Source: Chryseobacterium sp. SN22 (GTDB lineage: Bacteria; Bacteroidota; Bacteroidia; Flavobacteriales; Weeksellaceae). Taken from it: a stretch of DNA of 64,000 nt. The stretch is taken from the NCBI RefSeq assembly GCF_008329705.1, contig NZ_VTSX01000025.1:1-64000 (forward strand), written 5' to 3'. The notes under the pieces were generated by a model. It was not told where the DNA came from, did not search any database, and saw nothing but the letters and a program-made list of their open reading frames with translations. The position numbers and the translations under genes were made by a program. Shown piece after piece: positions 41,021 to 50,693 of the stretch; positions within the stretch are counted from its first letter, which is position 1, and the number at the start of each line of letters is the position of its first letter.

Positions 41021-43162
41021 ATGAAGAAGATTTCATCAGTATTATTAATTTCTGCATTAGCATTTAATCAATCCTGTACAACAATGAAAAACACCGATAC
41101 CAGTAAGGAAATTCCGGTGCCCGACGCATCGCTTGCTTCCAATCCTTTGATGAAGAAAAGCAAGCTTCAGTATGAAGCTCCTGAATTCGATAAAATTAGA
41201 AATGAACATTTTAAACCGGCTTTCGATTTCGGGCTAAAACAGCATGACGCTGAGATTTTGCAAATAGCCAACAATCCCCAGGCACCTACTTTTGAAAACA
41301 CCATTGTGGCCCTGGAAAAAAGCGGGGAGGTCCTGAAAAGAGCCATGATTATATTCTCCAATCTTACCAGTGCCAATACCAACCCTACTTTGCAGGCCCT
41401 GGATGAAGAATATGCTCCGGTTTTCGCTGCACATTCCGATAAAATGTACCTGAATGAGAATCTTTATAAAAGAATCAAAGCCATCTCCGAAAACGGATTG
41501 GATGCCGAGAGCAAGAGGCTTGTGCAATATTACAAACAGAATTTTGAAATCGCCGGTGCCAATCTTTCTGCAGCAGACAAGGAAAAATTAAAACAGATCA
41601 ATCAGGAACTGGCTTCCTTGTCTACCCAGTATTCCAATAAATTGCTGGAAGCCCGAAAACAGGGCGGTGTATTCTTTAATGATGCCAAAGAGCTCGACGG
41701 ACTTTCGGCAGATGAAATCGCAGCAGCGGCAAGTGATGCGAAAAACGCAGGGAAACCGGGTCAGTATTTACTGGCTTTACAGAATACAACCCAGCAGCCG
41801 CTTTTACAAAACCTGAAAAACAGAGCCACCCGGGAAAAACTGTTCAAAGCCTCATGGATGAGGGCTGAAAAAGGTGACGCGAATGATACTCGGGAAACCA
41901 TTGAAAAACTGGCAAAGCTAAGGCTGAAAAAAGCACAGGTTCTGGGTAAAAAAAGTTTCGCGGAATGGAAACTGCAGGATCAGATGGCTAAAACACCGGA
42001 AGCAGCTACCAAACTCATGAACCAGATCGCAACCCCTGCTGTAGAAACGGCAAGACGGGAAGCCAAAGATATTCAGGATCTGATCGATCAGCAAAAAGGC
42101 GGTTTCCAGATAGAGCCATGGGACTGGAATTTTTATGCCGAACAGGTAAGAAAAGCCAAATTTGATCTGGATGAGAGCCAGATCAAACCGTACTTTGAAA
42201 TTACCACCGTTCTGGAAAAAGGGGTTTTCTTCGCTGCTGAAAAATTCTATGGCCTGACCTTCAAAAAAAGAACGGATCTCCCGGTTTACCATCCGGATGT
42301 TGTAACGTATGAAGTTTTCGATCATGATGGGAAATCTTTGGCAATTTACTATCTGGATTTCTACACGAGAGATTCCAAAAACGGCGGGGCATGGATGAGC
42401 AACTTTGTGGAGCAATCCTATTTACTGGGAACCAAGCCTGTGATCGTGAACTGCTACAATTATCAGAAACCGGCTCCCGGAAAGCCTTCTCTCATCAGCT
42501 ATGATGATGTTTCAACGATTTTCCATGAATTCGGGCATTCCATTCACGGGATGTTTGCCAGCCAGAAATACCCTTCCCTTTCAGGAACCAATGTACCGCG
42601 GGATTTCGTGGAATTCCCTTCACAGATCAACGAACACTGGGCACTGGATCCGGTGGTCCTGAAAAACTATGCGCTTCATTACGAGACCAAACAGCCGATT
42701 CCGCAATCGTTGGTTGATAAAATCAAGAAAGCGGCAACTTTTAACCAGGGATATATGACTACCGAACTGGTATCCGCTGCCGAACTCGATATGGACTGGC
42801 ACACCGTAACTGATGACAGCCAGCTGATTCCTGTACTGGATTTTGAAAAGCAGTCGCTGGCCAAACACGGATTTACTTTAGCTACTGTTCCGCCAAGATA
42901 TCATACGCCTTATTTTGCCCACATCTGGGGCGGTGGATATTCTGCCGGATATTACGCTTATTTGTGGTCTGAAACTTTGGATAATGATGCCTGGGAATGG
43001 ATCAGCAAAAATGGCGGGCTGACGAGAGAAAACGGCGACCGTTTCAGAAAATACATTCTCTCCGTAGGAAATTCCGTAGACCTGAATCAGGCATTCCGGG
43101 ATTTTACGGGACACGATCCGGACATTAAGCCTTTACTGAGAAACAGAGGTTTTATTAAATAA
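41021..43162 (+). CDS. M3 family metallopeptidase (Dcp-like), lipoprotein form
   Basis: This 713-aa peptidase has the zinc motif FHEFGHSIHGMFAS (HEFGH) near 502 and a C-terminal IWGGGYSAGYYAYLWSE region, both typical of the Dcp/oligopeptidase A branch. These enzymes trim dipeptides or short peptides. The N-terminal signal has a Cys at about residue 19 (FNQSC), suggesting a lipid-anchored periplasmic protein, unlike the cytoplasmic E. coli Dcp. It is a lone gene with its own terminator. Confidence 0.93.
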   Translation: MKKISSVLLISALAFNQSCTTMKNTDTSKEIPVPDASLASNPLMKKSKLQYEAPEFDKIRNEHFKPAFDFGLKQHDAEILQIANNPQAPTFENTIVALEKSGEVLKRAMIIFSNLTSANTNPTLQALDEEYAPVFAAHSDKMYLNENLYKRIKAISENGLDAESKRLVQYYKQNFEIAGANLSAADKEKLKQINQELASLSTQYSNKLLEARKQGGVFFNDAKELDGLSADEIAAAASDAKNAGKPGQYLLALQNTTQQPLLQNLKNRATREKLFKASWMRAEKGDANDTRETIEKLAKLRLKKAQVLGKKSFAEWKLQDQMAKTPEAATKLMNQIATPAVETARREAKDIQDLIDQQKGGFQIEPWDWNFYAEQVRKAKFDLDESQIKPYFEITTVLEKGVFFAAEKFYGLTFKKRTDLPVYHPDVVTYEVFDHDGKSLAIYYLDFYTRDSKNGGAWMSNFVEQSYLLGTKPVIVNCYNYQKPAPGKPSLISYDDVSTIFHEFGHSIHGMFASQKYPSLSGTNVPRDFVEFPSQINEHWALDPVVLKNYALHYETKQPIPQSLVDKIKKAATFNQGYMTTELVSAAELDMDWHTVTDDSQLIPVLDFEKQSLAKHGFTLATVPPRYHTPYFAHIWGGGYSAGYYAYLWSETLDNDAWEWISKNGGLTRENGDRFRKYILSVGNSVDLNQAFRDFTGHDPDIKPLLRNRGFIK

Positions 43163-43170
43163 TTTTTGAA

Positions 43171-43196
43171 GAGCATCCCTATTCGGATGCTTTTTT
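43171..43196 (+). terminator. Terminator of the M3 peptidase gene
   Basis: AGCATCC (43172-43178) pairs with GGATGCT (43185-43191), followed by TTTTT. Confidence 0.85.
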
Positions 43197-43228
43197 GTTA
43201 TCATTTAATTAAAAAATAAATATATTTG
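43195..43228 (+). promoter_or_regulatory. Promoter of the superinfection-immunity-like gene
   Basis: TTG (43195-43197) overlaps the end of the preceding terminator T tract and is followed after 23 bases by TATATTTG (43221-43228), a perfect TAnnTTTG box. Confidence 0.45.
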
Positions 43229-43262
43229 ATCATCTGATTTTTAACCTAAAACTTTAGTACAC

Positions 43263-43580
43263 ATGAGCTGTTTAACCCTTTTAAGTATTTCCTGGCAACA
43301 TATACTCATTCTTTTAATTTTTATTCCTTCTTATTTCATCCCGACATTTATTGCATTGAGCAGAAAGAAAACCAACACTCTTTCTATTTTTGCCTTAAAT
43401 TTACTTTTAGGATGGTCGCTCATTGGTTGGGCGGGCGCATTAATATGGGCTTTATCCAACAAAGAAGGTAATCAGAATAATTCAAATATTGACCAGTTAA
43501 CACAATTGAAAACACTGTATGATCAAGGTGTTATTACAGATGAAGAATTTGAAATCCAAAAAAACAAATTGTTAAGATAG
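43263..43580 (+). CDS. Superinfection immunity-like membrane protein with SHOCT domain
   Basis: This 105-aa protein has two membrane helices (about 10-32 and 43-64) of the Imm_superinfect family: IPSYFIPTFIALSRKK, then NLLLGWSLIGWAGALIWAL. The C-terminal SHOCT motif is LTQLKTLYDQGVITDEEFEIQKNKLL. The family name comes from phage T4 Imm, which blocks DNA entry of a second phage, but bacterial members are mostly uncharacterised. The SHOCT domain is a short oligomerisation helix pair. It is a single gene; a defence role is speculation. Confidence 0.85.
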   Translation: MSCLTLLSISWQHILILLIFIPSYFIPTFIALSRKKTNTLSIFALNLLLGWSLIGWAGALIWALSNKEGNQNNSNIDQLTQLKTLYDQGVITDEEFEIQKNKLLR

Positions 43581-43662
43581 AAGGTCCCGGCCTATTTTGT
43601 AAAACGAATGTGAATTTGAAATATCCGGGAAATTTTTAGACTTTTGCTTTTAAAATAAAAAA

Positions 43663-44040
43663 ATGAATTGTCCCTGCTGTTCCGGAAAAGCTTACGAAGA
43701 CTGCTGCCGGCCTTACCACACCGGAGAGAAGAATGCGCCGACCGCCGAAGCCCTGATGCGCTCAAGGTTTTCTGCCTTTGCCATCCCGAATGGTGATTAT
43801 CTGATGGAAACAACCTTTCCCAGTAAAAGAAAATACCACAACCGCAAAGATTTACAGGAATGGGGAGAAATCAATATCTGGACAAAACTGGAAATCGTTG
43901 ATAAACCCAATGCCAATAAGGTTGAATTCAAAGCGTTTTATACCGATGAAGATGGAGCACAACAAATCCATCATGAATTATCTGCCTTCAAGACAGTTCA
44001 GAACCGTTGGTTCTATGTAAGCGGAATATTTTTAGAATAG
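43663..44040 (+). CDS. YchJ-like SEC-C motif protein
   Basis: This 125-aa protein opens with a metal-binding SEC-C motif, CPCCSGKAYEDCC, followed by AEALMRSRFSAFA, the opening of the YchJ/NTF2-like family. The body has the NTF2-like beta strands (LEIVDKPNANKVEFKAFY, FYVSGIFLE). The function is unknown; it is a widespread small zinc-binding protein. Lone gene. Confidence 0.9.
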   Translation: MNCPCCSGKAYEDCCRPYHTGEKNAPTAEALMRSRFSAFAIPNGDYLMETTFPSKRKYHNRKDLQEWGEINIWTKLEIVDKPNANKVEFKAFYTDEDGAQQIHHELSAFKTVQNRWFYVSGIFLE

Positions 44041-44473
44041 ATTTTTACGGATGGGTTTAATTCTTCCTCGGATTTCATGGATTTTAACCGGTGAGATTGA
44101 GGCTTCAGCTCTGCTCAGCCACAAGATAGTGCTCTCTAAACTATAGTAGAATAGCATCTATAACATTCAGCACACCGTTTGTCATCCCGCAGGGATCTCG
44201 ACATAGTATTAAAGATGAGTAGGAAATATTGGATTTTGAATGACTATGGAAAGACAAATGACCATCTTATAGATAGCACGGATTTTCACAGATGATGTCG
44301 CGGCTTTGAGTATGAGTACCTCAGTCACCAGCTAGTAGCTAAAAACAACACTGATAAAATCTTTGATTTTTTTCTTCTGTTTTATAAAATATACGCAAAG
44401 CAGAAAACTAAAATCTTCTGTGACTTATGTGGTAAAATTTCAGGGCTAAATTTAAACTCTGGATTTACAAAAT
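44041..44473. other. Intergenic stretch of decayed repeats
   Basis: No gene was seen in about 430 bases. The region contains fragments common in Bacteroidota intergenic repeats, such as CACGGATTTTCACAGATG, TCATCCCGCAGGGATCT and TGTGACTTATGTGGTAAAAT. It looks like a graveyard of several repeat types without a preserved full copy. Confidence 0.45.
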
Positions 44474-44500
44474 AAAAATGTCCGGCAGAACCGGACATTG
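44474..44500 (-). terminator. Terminator of the SlyD-like gene
   Basis: AATGTCCGG (44477-44485) pairs with CCGGACATT (44491-44499) around a five-base loop. On the minus strand a T run follows. Confidence 0.85.
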
Positions 44501-44508
44501 TATTTGTT

Positions 44509-45009
44509 TTAGTGAGCTTCGTTTCCGTCGATCCCGTGTGCGTGACCGTGAGACAGTTCTTCTTCCGTTGCAGGACGTGTATTCAGAATTTCTACCTGGA
44601 AATCCAATACTTTCCCTGCCATCGGGTGATTAAGGTCTGCGATTACCGCTTCCGGCGTCACTTCTACCACAAATGCCTGGAAATTATTCCCCTGGTTATC
44701 GGATAAAGGCAGAATGGCCCCAACAGGTGGAACTCCGGATTCGTTGAACATGTCGATCGGCAGCTGGGCAATGGCATCCGGCTGTTTTTCACCGTAAGCT
44801 TCCTCAGGCTGAATGGTGAAAGCGGTTTTGTCACCTGCTTTCATACCATGGATATTCTGCTCAAACTTTGGAATCATCATTCCCACACCGTACAGAAATG
44901 TAAGTGGATTTTCTGCTGTTGTTTCTTCTACAAGAACCTTACTTCCATCTTCTTCGATTGTGTGAAGTATGTAACTTACAGCTACAACATGATTGTTTTC
45001 GATTGTCAT
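44509..45009 (-). CDS. FKBP-type peptidyl-prolyl isomerase (SlyD-like)
   Basis: About 166 aa from the ATG at 45009; 14 more residues upstream lack support. It has the SlyD layout: FKBP core (VVAVSYILHTIEEDG, LTFLYGVGMMIPKFEQNIHGM) with an insert-in-flap chaperone domain (PPVGAILPLSDNQGNNFQAFVVEV) in the middle, and a short His-containing tail (HGHAHGIDGNEAH). SlyD catalyses prolyl isomerisation, acts as a chaperone, and can bind nickel through its tail. The tail here is shorter than in E. coli. Lone gene with its terminator. Confidence 0.93.
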   Translation of the reverse strand: MTIENNHVVAVSYILHTIEEDGSKVLVEETTAENPLTFLYGVGMMIPKFEQNIHGMKAGDKTAFTIQPEEAYGEKQPDAIAQLPIDMFNESGVPPVGAILPLSDNQGNNFQAFVVEVTPEAVIADLNHPMAGKVLDFQVEILNTRPATEEELSHGHAHGIDGNEAH

Positions 45010-45119
45010 ATTTTTTCTTTTTGTCGTGAATTCCCTCACGATTAACAGCACAAAGATACTGTTTTTGAAATCATTGACCGAAGAAATATAAGGTTAAACG
45101 CAATCTCTGCAGTAATGTT

Positions 45120-45371
45120 TTACTTTTGTTTTCCGGCTTCATTCCGCTTCTTTTCCCGAAGCATAAAAAGGTACAGGCTTTCCACCTTGGCTCTGGCCCA
45201 ATCGGTTTTTCTCAGGAATTTAAGCGAGGAATTAATACTCGGATTATCAGTAAAACACCGGATATTAATCTGCTCACCGAGTTTTTCAAATCCGTTGTAA
45301 TAAGCCACCAATTCCTCAAGAATAGCGTCCAGTCTTTTTCCGTGAAGGGGATCTTTCGATTGTTGTTCCAT
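45120..45371 (-). CDS. VF530 family DNA-binding-like protein (DUF2132)
   Basis: About 83 aa from the ATG at 45371. The match to the VF530 family is strong over nearly its whole length: DPLHGKRLDAILEELVAYY, INIRCFTDNPSINSSLKFLR and KTDWARAKVESLYL. The fold is a small helical bundle with unknown role; the family is sometimes annotated as DNA-binding. The tail is basic (REKKRNEAGKQK). Lone gene. Confidence 0.9.
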   Translation of the reverse strand: MEQQSKDPLHGKRLDAILEELVAYYNGFEKLGEQINIRCFTDNPSINSSLKFLRKTDWARAKVESLYLFMLREKKRNEAGKQK

Positions 45372-45431
45372 GCTGTAAAAGTAGATATAAATTGTATTTG
45401 TTAACAATAAATCCTGAAATAAAACCCAAAT

Positions 45432-46286
45432 CTACTGCTCTCCCTTTTCCGGTTGAGATTTGTCCTTTTTATTTTTAAGAATGTTTTCTGACATACTTTT
45501 GAAATTTTCCGTTTTCATAATCACGAGATTATTGTTCGAATTCCAAATGCTGACAAATTTTTTAGACACCGTTGTATAACCTTCCCATCCTGTAAAATTC
45601 TGATACAGCATTAATGTACAAATATCGGTTGGCGTAATAGTCTGCCAGTTTTCAATAACATGACTATGTACTCCACTTACCGTCTGCCCGGTCTTTTCAT
45701 CATTGATTTTTTGAACGATCATACTGTTATGAAGTTTCTCAACATTTTTCACCTCATTATTATGGTCAAATGTAATCAGATAATCATTTCCAAACACAAC
45801 AACATTCCCGTCAGAATGTCCCGTTAAAACATAGACTTTACTAACTTTGTTTCTGATCAGCGGAACAATATTAAAACTGGTATCTTTATACACTGTAAAG
45901 ATCGTATCATTCTTTATTTTTTTTAAAGCATTCTGCCGTATAGTAAAATATTCAGTTTCCTGAAGCGTAAAATCTCTTTCGTTAAGATCAAGCTTTGCAT
46001 CTTTCGGATTATAATTGGCAGGAAAGGAAATAGTACCGATCACTTTTTCATCTTTAGAAAAAAAAATACATTTCGGGATATCCTTATCCAGATACGAAAA
46101 GTAGCCGCCAATATTTTCACGGTTTTTATAATTTTCAATGAAAATATCCGTGCCGTTCCAGCTTGCCATTTCACTGCGATACAAGGCAATTCCTTCATCG
46201 TTGATTTCTTTCGAAAGTTTTTCAGTATTTTGAGCTTTCACCGAAAAGGAGAGCAAGACAACAAGTACTATTAGTATGTGTTTCAT
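45432..46286 (-). CDS. Secreted protein of unknown function
   Basis: About 284 aa from the ATG at 46286, which opens a signal peptide (MKHILIVLVVLLSFSVKAQ). The longer frame begins without such a signal and runs into the region upstream of sbcD. The mature protein is mixed, with many Asn and Lys, and contains VSGVHSHVIENWQTITPTD and a KNKKDKSQPEKGEQ tail. No family was recognised. It is divergent from sbcD. Confidence 0.8.
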   Translation of the reverse strand: MKHILIVLVVLLSFSVKAQNTEKLSKEINDEGIALYRSEMASWNGTDIFIENYKNRENIGGYFSYLDKDIPKCIFFSKDEKVIGTISFPANYNPKDAKLDLNERDFTLQETEYFTIRQNALKKIKNDTIFTVYKDTSFNIVPLIRNKVSKVYVLTGHSDGNVVVFGNDYLITFDHNNEVKNVEKLHNSMIVQKINDEKTGQTVSGVHSHVIENWQTITPTDICTLMLYQNFTGWEGYTTVSKKFVSIWNSNNNLVIMKTENFKSMSENILKNKKDKSQPEKGEQ

Positions 46287-46367
46287 GGTATTTATTTTTT
46301 GTAAAAATAGTGATAATAATGTTTTTACATTCACTCTCCTTTCATTTATCTTCTTTACATTTACCTT

Positions 46368-47579
46368 ATGAAAATTCTGCATACTGCCGACTGGCATCTG
46401 GGCAAACGCCTGGACCGCTTTTCAAGACTGGAAGAACAGGTTTCGGTAATGGACGAGATCATTCAGATTGCCGATGAACAAAACGCTGATCTGATTCTGA
46501 TTGCCGGAGACCTTTTTGATAATTTCAATCCCGGGGTCGAAGCGGTGGAACTTTTTTATAAAACCCTGAAGCGTCTTTCCCTAAACGGGAAACGTCCGGT
46601 AATTGCTATCTCCGGAAACCATGATTCACCGAGCCTGATCGATGCGCCCGATCCTTTGGCCCGGGAATGCGGCATTATTCTGATCGGTCATCCCAAAGCA
46701 GTCATCAGCCGTTTCGAACTGGAACATTTTAAAATTTCAAAATCTGCGGAGGGATTTATCGAACTGGAACTGAAAAACAAGCCCTATCCGGTAAGAATTC
46801 TCCATACGCCTTATGCCAATGAAGTAAGGCTGAAGCAGTACTTTGGAGAAAACAAGGAAGCCGAGCTGAATAAAGTCCTCGCCGGGCACTGGAAAAAAAA
46901 TGCGGATGATTTCTGTGACGAAAACGGAGTCAATCTGCTGATGACCCATTTGTATATGAATAAGAAAGGAGCGCCCATCCTGGAAGAGCCGGAAGGTGAA
47001 AAGCCCATCAGAATTGGAAATGCAGACCTGGTTTTGTCCGATATTATTCCGCCGCAGATTCAATATACGGCCTTAGGGCACCTCCACCGTTTCCAGAATA
47101 TCGGAACGGAGGAAAAGCCGGTGGTTTATTCTTCCTCTCCCCTTTGCTACAGTTTCAGCGAAGCGGGACAGGCAAAGTATGTCGCTCTTATCGACGCGGA
47201 ACCCGGCCGGCCTGTTTCCTATGGGAGGACCGCCCTGAAAAAAGGAAAATGCCTGGAGCGGAAAAGCTTCGACTGTATTGAGAAAACCGTAGACTGGCTT
47301 ACCCAAAACCAGGATACTTTTGTAGAGCTTACTTTGGAAAGCGAAACTTTTCTGAAGGCGGATGAAAGAAAATGGCTTTACCAGTCGCACAGCGGGATTG
47401 TTCACCTGATCCCGAAAGTGAAAAGCCTGGAAACCGATGAGAACCATCCGGGTGAAATTAATCTCAGCCACGATATGGAGACCCTGTTTAAAAATTATTT
47501 TAAATCAAAAAACGGCGGACAGGAAGTGAATGACGAACTGATCCGGCTGTTTCATGAAATTACTTCCACACAGCCTTAG
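46368..47579 (+). CDS. sbcD: Exonuclease SbcCD subunit D
   Basis: This 403-aa Mre11-like nuclease has the motif set HTADWHLGKRL at the start, then LILIAGDLFDNFNP, ISGNHDSPS and YTALGHLHRF, which hold the two manganese ions. Together with SbcC it cuts hairpins and DNA ends blocked by proteins. It lies about 70 bases upstream of sbcC. The length is normal. Confidence 0.95.
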   Translation: MKILHTADWHLGKRLDRFSRLEEQVSVMDEIIQIADEQNADLILIAGDLFDNFNPGVEAVELFYKTLKRLSLNGKRPVIAISGNHDSPSLIDAPDPLARECGIILIGHPKAVISRFELEHFKISKSAEGFIELELKNKPYPVRILHTPYANEVRLKQYFGENKEAELNKVLAGHWKKNADDFCDENGVNLLMTHLYMNKKGAPILEEPEGEKPIRIGNADLVLSDIIPPQIQYTALGHLHRFQNIGTEEKPVVYSSSPLCYSFSEAGQAKYVALIDAEPGRPVSYGRTALKKGKCLERKSFDCIEKTVDWLTQNQDTFVELTLESETFLKADERKWLYQSHSGIVHLIPKVKSLETDENHPGEINLSHDMETLFKNYFKSKNGGQEVNDELIRLFHEITSTQP

Positions 47580-47648
47580 CTTTTTCAAAAACTATTTTAA
47601 TCTCCTCAGAGAGCATTCAATAACAATGTTTTATTTAAAATTCAGAAA

Positions 47649-50600
47649 ATGATTCCAGTTCAGCTTACTTTAGAAGGTCTTTATTCTTACCGGGAACGCC
47701 AGAAAATTGATTTTGAAAACCTGACGGAGGCGGGGCTGTTCGGAATATTCGGGGCAGTAGGTTCAGGAAAATCTTCCATCCTCGAAGCCATCTCTTTTGC
47801 ACTGTACGGCGAAACGGAACGGCTGAATTCCCGCGACAGGCGTACCTACAATATGATGAACCTGAAATCCAACAGATCTTATATTGAATTCGATTTCATC
47901 AATTTTGAGAATAAGAAATTCCGTGCAACCCGTGAATTCAAGCGGAATTCCAAAAATTTTGAGGACGTAAAAACCCCGTCCGTTACTTTTTATAAATGGA
48001 AAAATGACAACTGGATCCCGTTGGAACATTCCAATGCGGAACAACTGATCGGCCTGAGCTATGCGAATTTTAAACGGACCATTATTATTCCGCAGGGTCA
48101 GTTCAAGGAGTTTCTGGAACTGGGCGCCACAGAGCGTACGAATATGATGAAGGAAATCTTCGGGCTTCAGCGTTTTGACCTGCAGAACAACGTTTCGGCT
48201 TTACATACCAAAAACAGGTCGGAGCTCGATCATCTGGAAGGCCGCCTGAAAGGTTTTGAAGAAGTGAGTGAAGATAAGATCGCTTTTCAGAAAGAAAACC
48301 TTGAAAATGAACAGAAAAAGTTTGAACAGGCACAGCAGGCTTTTAAAGAAACGGGAGAAAAATATGCAAGATTAAAAAATCTAAAAGCCGATTTTGAACT
48401 GCTTCATCAGAAAAAATCAGACTTTGAAAAACTGACCGGCCAGAAAGAGGAAATTGATGCTTTGGAAAACAGGACGGAAATCTTCGACCGGGTCTCCAGG
48501 AATTTTATGCCTTTGCTCAATGAAAAAAATAAGCTTGAAAAAGAAATTTCGGAACAGAAAAGCCTTAAAGAACAGCAGCTTAAAATATGGCAGGAAACGG
48601 GAATCCGCTATAGGCAGGTACAAGATAAACTTTCCGTGCTTCAGCCGCAATATGAAGTGCTGCCTCAATCGAGGATCCGGGAAAATGACCTGCTGCTGAT
48701 CCTGCAGATGCTTAAGTTTTCGGAAGAAATCAAGATGTTAAAAGCAAGAACGCAGAAAGGAGATGACGAAGTACAGAAGGTGGAAGCACGACAGAAGCTG
48801 ATCCGGCAGAATATAGAAACGCTTCAGAAAGAATCCGAAGTTTTAAGATCCCGGAAATTAGATTCAAATGTTCTGGTCTTGGTCGGCAATTGGTTCCTGG
48901 AGAAAAAGAAATTGGAAGAGGCTTTGCAAAAGCAGATTGAAAAAACAGAGGCTAAAAAGGCAGAAATCAAAAGGGTTTCCGATGAGCTGAAATCCTTTAA
49001 TCTCAATACTGAAACTTTTAAAAATGATTTTCAAACTGAATACGAAGCATTGGAAAACCGGAAAAAATCTTTTTCCGAAAGACGCAGCCAGCTTGAAGTG
49101 CAGCAGAAACTGGCCCATTTTGCGGGTACACTGCATGACGGCGAATCCTGTCCGCTCTGCGGTGCTCTGGAACATCCGCATATTGTGGAATTTGATGATG
49201 TAAATGCCGAACTCGAAGAGATTCAAAAGAAAATCCTGGATCTTGCCACCCGACAGGAAAACAGGCAGAGGCAATTGGCGGAAATTGAGAAAATCCTTGA
49301 CCGGAAGAGCATTTTCGAGGAACAGCTGAACCTGGAAGAGGAAAGCGTAAAACAGGTTCGGATTACTATTGATCAACATCTGAAAAGCTTCATTTGGAAA
49401 GAATTTAATGCAGAAAGCCAGCAAGCGTTTGAAGAAAAAAGACAGGAATCTTTCGCCATTGACAAAAAGATGGAGGAACTGAATGTACTGATTGCTTCCC
49501 AACAGAAAGACCTGGAAAAAGAAAGGACCCATCTGGACCAATACAACAAGGCTCTTGAAAAATTCAGGATTGACGAAGCAAAAAAAGAAGAGCAGATCCT
49601 GACCAATGAAGCCAATCTGAAAATGCTGCGGTGGACGGATTACCGGGAGCAGGAAATGGCAGGTGTCGAAGAGATCCATTCCCAACTTTCAAAATCAAAT
49701 CTTGAAACGGAACAGCTTTACCTGCAATTCGCTTCGGAAGAAAAAGAGATTTCCCCTGCTCTGGCCCGGCAAAAAACCATGGCCGATGAATCGGAAAAAA
49801 GAATTTCCGCATTGGAACAGGAAATTTCCTTGAATAAAAACCTGATTGAAACAGCCCTGGCAGAACATCAGTTTGAGAAGATCGAAGAGATTCAACAGAT
49901 TCTTTTACAGAAAATCAATGTTCCGGAAGCTAGGGCGGTCATTCAGCAGTTCAGGATCCGGTTTGAAACCCTGAAAAACAGCATTCTTGAACTGGAACAT
50001 AAGCTGAAAGATTTCGCTTTTAATGAAGAGGAGTTCTCAGCAGCTGAAGATCAGTTTAAAACAAAGGAACAGGAATTAAAGACGGCCAATGACGCGGTTG
50101 TAAAAGCCCTTACCGAAATTGAAAGGCTGGAAAAGGAATTTAAGAAAAAAGAAGACCTTTTAAAAGAACTGGCGCAGCTTCAGAAACGGGCAGATAATCT
50201 GAAGATCATGACCAGTCTTTTTAAAGGGGCCGGATTTGTGCAGTATGTATCTTCCATTTACCTCCGTCAGCTCTGCGACCATGCCAACATCCGTTTTCAC
50301 CGGATGACCCGGAACCAGCTCAGCCTGCAGCTGAATGATTCCAATGATTTTGAAATTGTTGATTACCTGAATGAAGGCCGGAGCCGGAGCGTAAAAACAT
50401 TGTCCGGAGGCCAGGCTTTCCAGGTTTCTTTAAGCCTCGCGCTGGCATTGGCGGAGAGCGTTCAAAGCAATGCGAGTGCAGAGAAAAACTTCTTTTTCAT
50501 TGATGAAGGTTTCGGAACCCAGGATTCGGAATCGGTCAATATTGTTTTTGAAACCCTGATGAATCTCCGGAAAGAAAACCGGATCGTCGGCATCATCTCC

Positions 50601-50687
50601 CATGTGGAGGAACTGAAAGAAAAAATCCCGGTGGCCCTCAATATTACAAAGGATGAGGAACACGGAAGCTTAATTGAAATCGTTTAA
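47649..50687 (+). CDS. sbcC: Exonuclease SbcCD subunit C
   Basis: This 1012-aa Rad50-like ATPase has Walker A at about 37-46 (GAVGSGKSSI), two long coiled-coil arms, a zinc hook GESCPLCGALEHPH near 500 (CPLC), the ABC signature LSGGQAFQVSLSLAL near 918, and Walker B FFFIDEGFGTQD near 950. Two SbcC and two SbcD form the complex. It is a useful contrast with the first ATPase of the window, which lacks the hook. STM3941-like gene follows after six bases. Confidence 0.96.
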   Translation: MIPVQLTLEGLYSYRERQKIDFENLTEAGLFGIFGAVGSGKSSILEAISFALYGETERLNSRDRRTYNMMNLKSNRSYIEFDFINFENKKFRATREFKRNSKNFEDVKTPSVTFYKWKNDNWIPLEHSNAEQLIGLSYANFKRTIIIPQGQFKEFLELGATERTNMMKEIFGLQRFDLQNNVSALHTKNRSELDHLEGRLKGFEEVSEDKIAFQKENLENEQKKFEQAQQAFKETGEKYARLKNLKADFELLHQKKSDFEKLTGQKEEIDALENRTEIFDRVSRNFMPLLNEKNKLEKEISEQKSLKEQQLKIWQETGIRYRQVQDKLSVLQPQYEVLPQSRIRENDLLLILQMLKFSEEIKMLKARTQKGDDEVQKVEARQKLIRQNIETLQKESEVLRSRKLDSNVLVLVGNWFLEKKKLEEALQKQIEKTEAKKAEIKRVSDELKSFNLNTETFKNDFQTEYEALENRKKSFSERRSQLEVQQKLAHFAGTLHDGESCPLCGALEHPHIVEFDDVNAELEEIQKKILDLATRQENRQRQLAEIEKILDRKSIFEEQLNLEEESVKQVRITIDQHLKSFIWKEFNAESQQAFEEKRQESFAIDKKMEELNVLIASQQKDLEKERTHLDQYNKALEKFRIDEAKKEEQILTNEANLKMLRWTDYREQEMAGVEEIHSQLSKSNLETEQLYLQFASEEKEISPALARQKTMADESEKRISALEQEISLNKNLIETALAEHQFEKIEEIQQILLQKINVPEARAVIQQFRIRFETLKNSILELEHKLKDFAFNEEEFSAAEDQFKTKEQELKTANDAVVKALTEIERLEKEFKKKEDLLKELAQLQKRADNLKIMTSLFKGAGFVQYVSSIYLRQLCDHANIRFHRMTRNQLSLQLNDSNDFEIVDYLNEGRSRSVKTLSGGQAFQVSLSLALALAESVQSNASAEKNFFFIDEGFGTQDSESVNIVFETLMNLRKENRIVGIISHVEELKEKIPVALNITKDEEHGSLIEIV

Positions 50688-50693
50688 AGGCCT

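Noticed and set aside
41918..42415. Minus-strand open frame of 165 residues inside the M3 peptidase gene
   Set aside because: Antisense shadow of a conserved enzyme with no own start signal or family match.
44041..44473. Gap considered as possible small-RNA or tRNA locus
   Set aside because: No cloverleaf, no strong single hairpin with T tract and no promoter box; only scattered repeat-like fragments.
48864..49685. Long minus-strand open frame of 273 residues inside sbcC
   Set aside because: It lies fully antisense to a well-supported SbcC coiled-coil region; its Phe/Leu-rich composition is what reversed Lys/Glu codons give.
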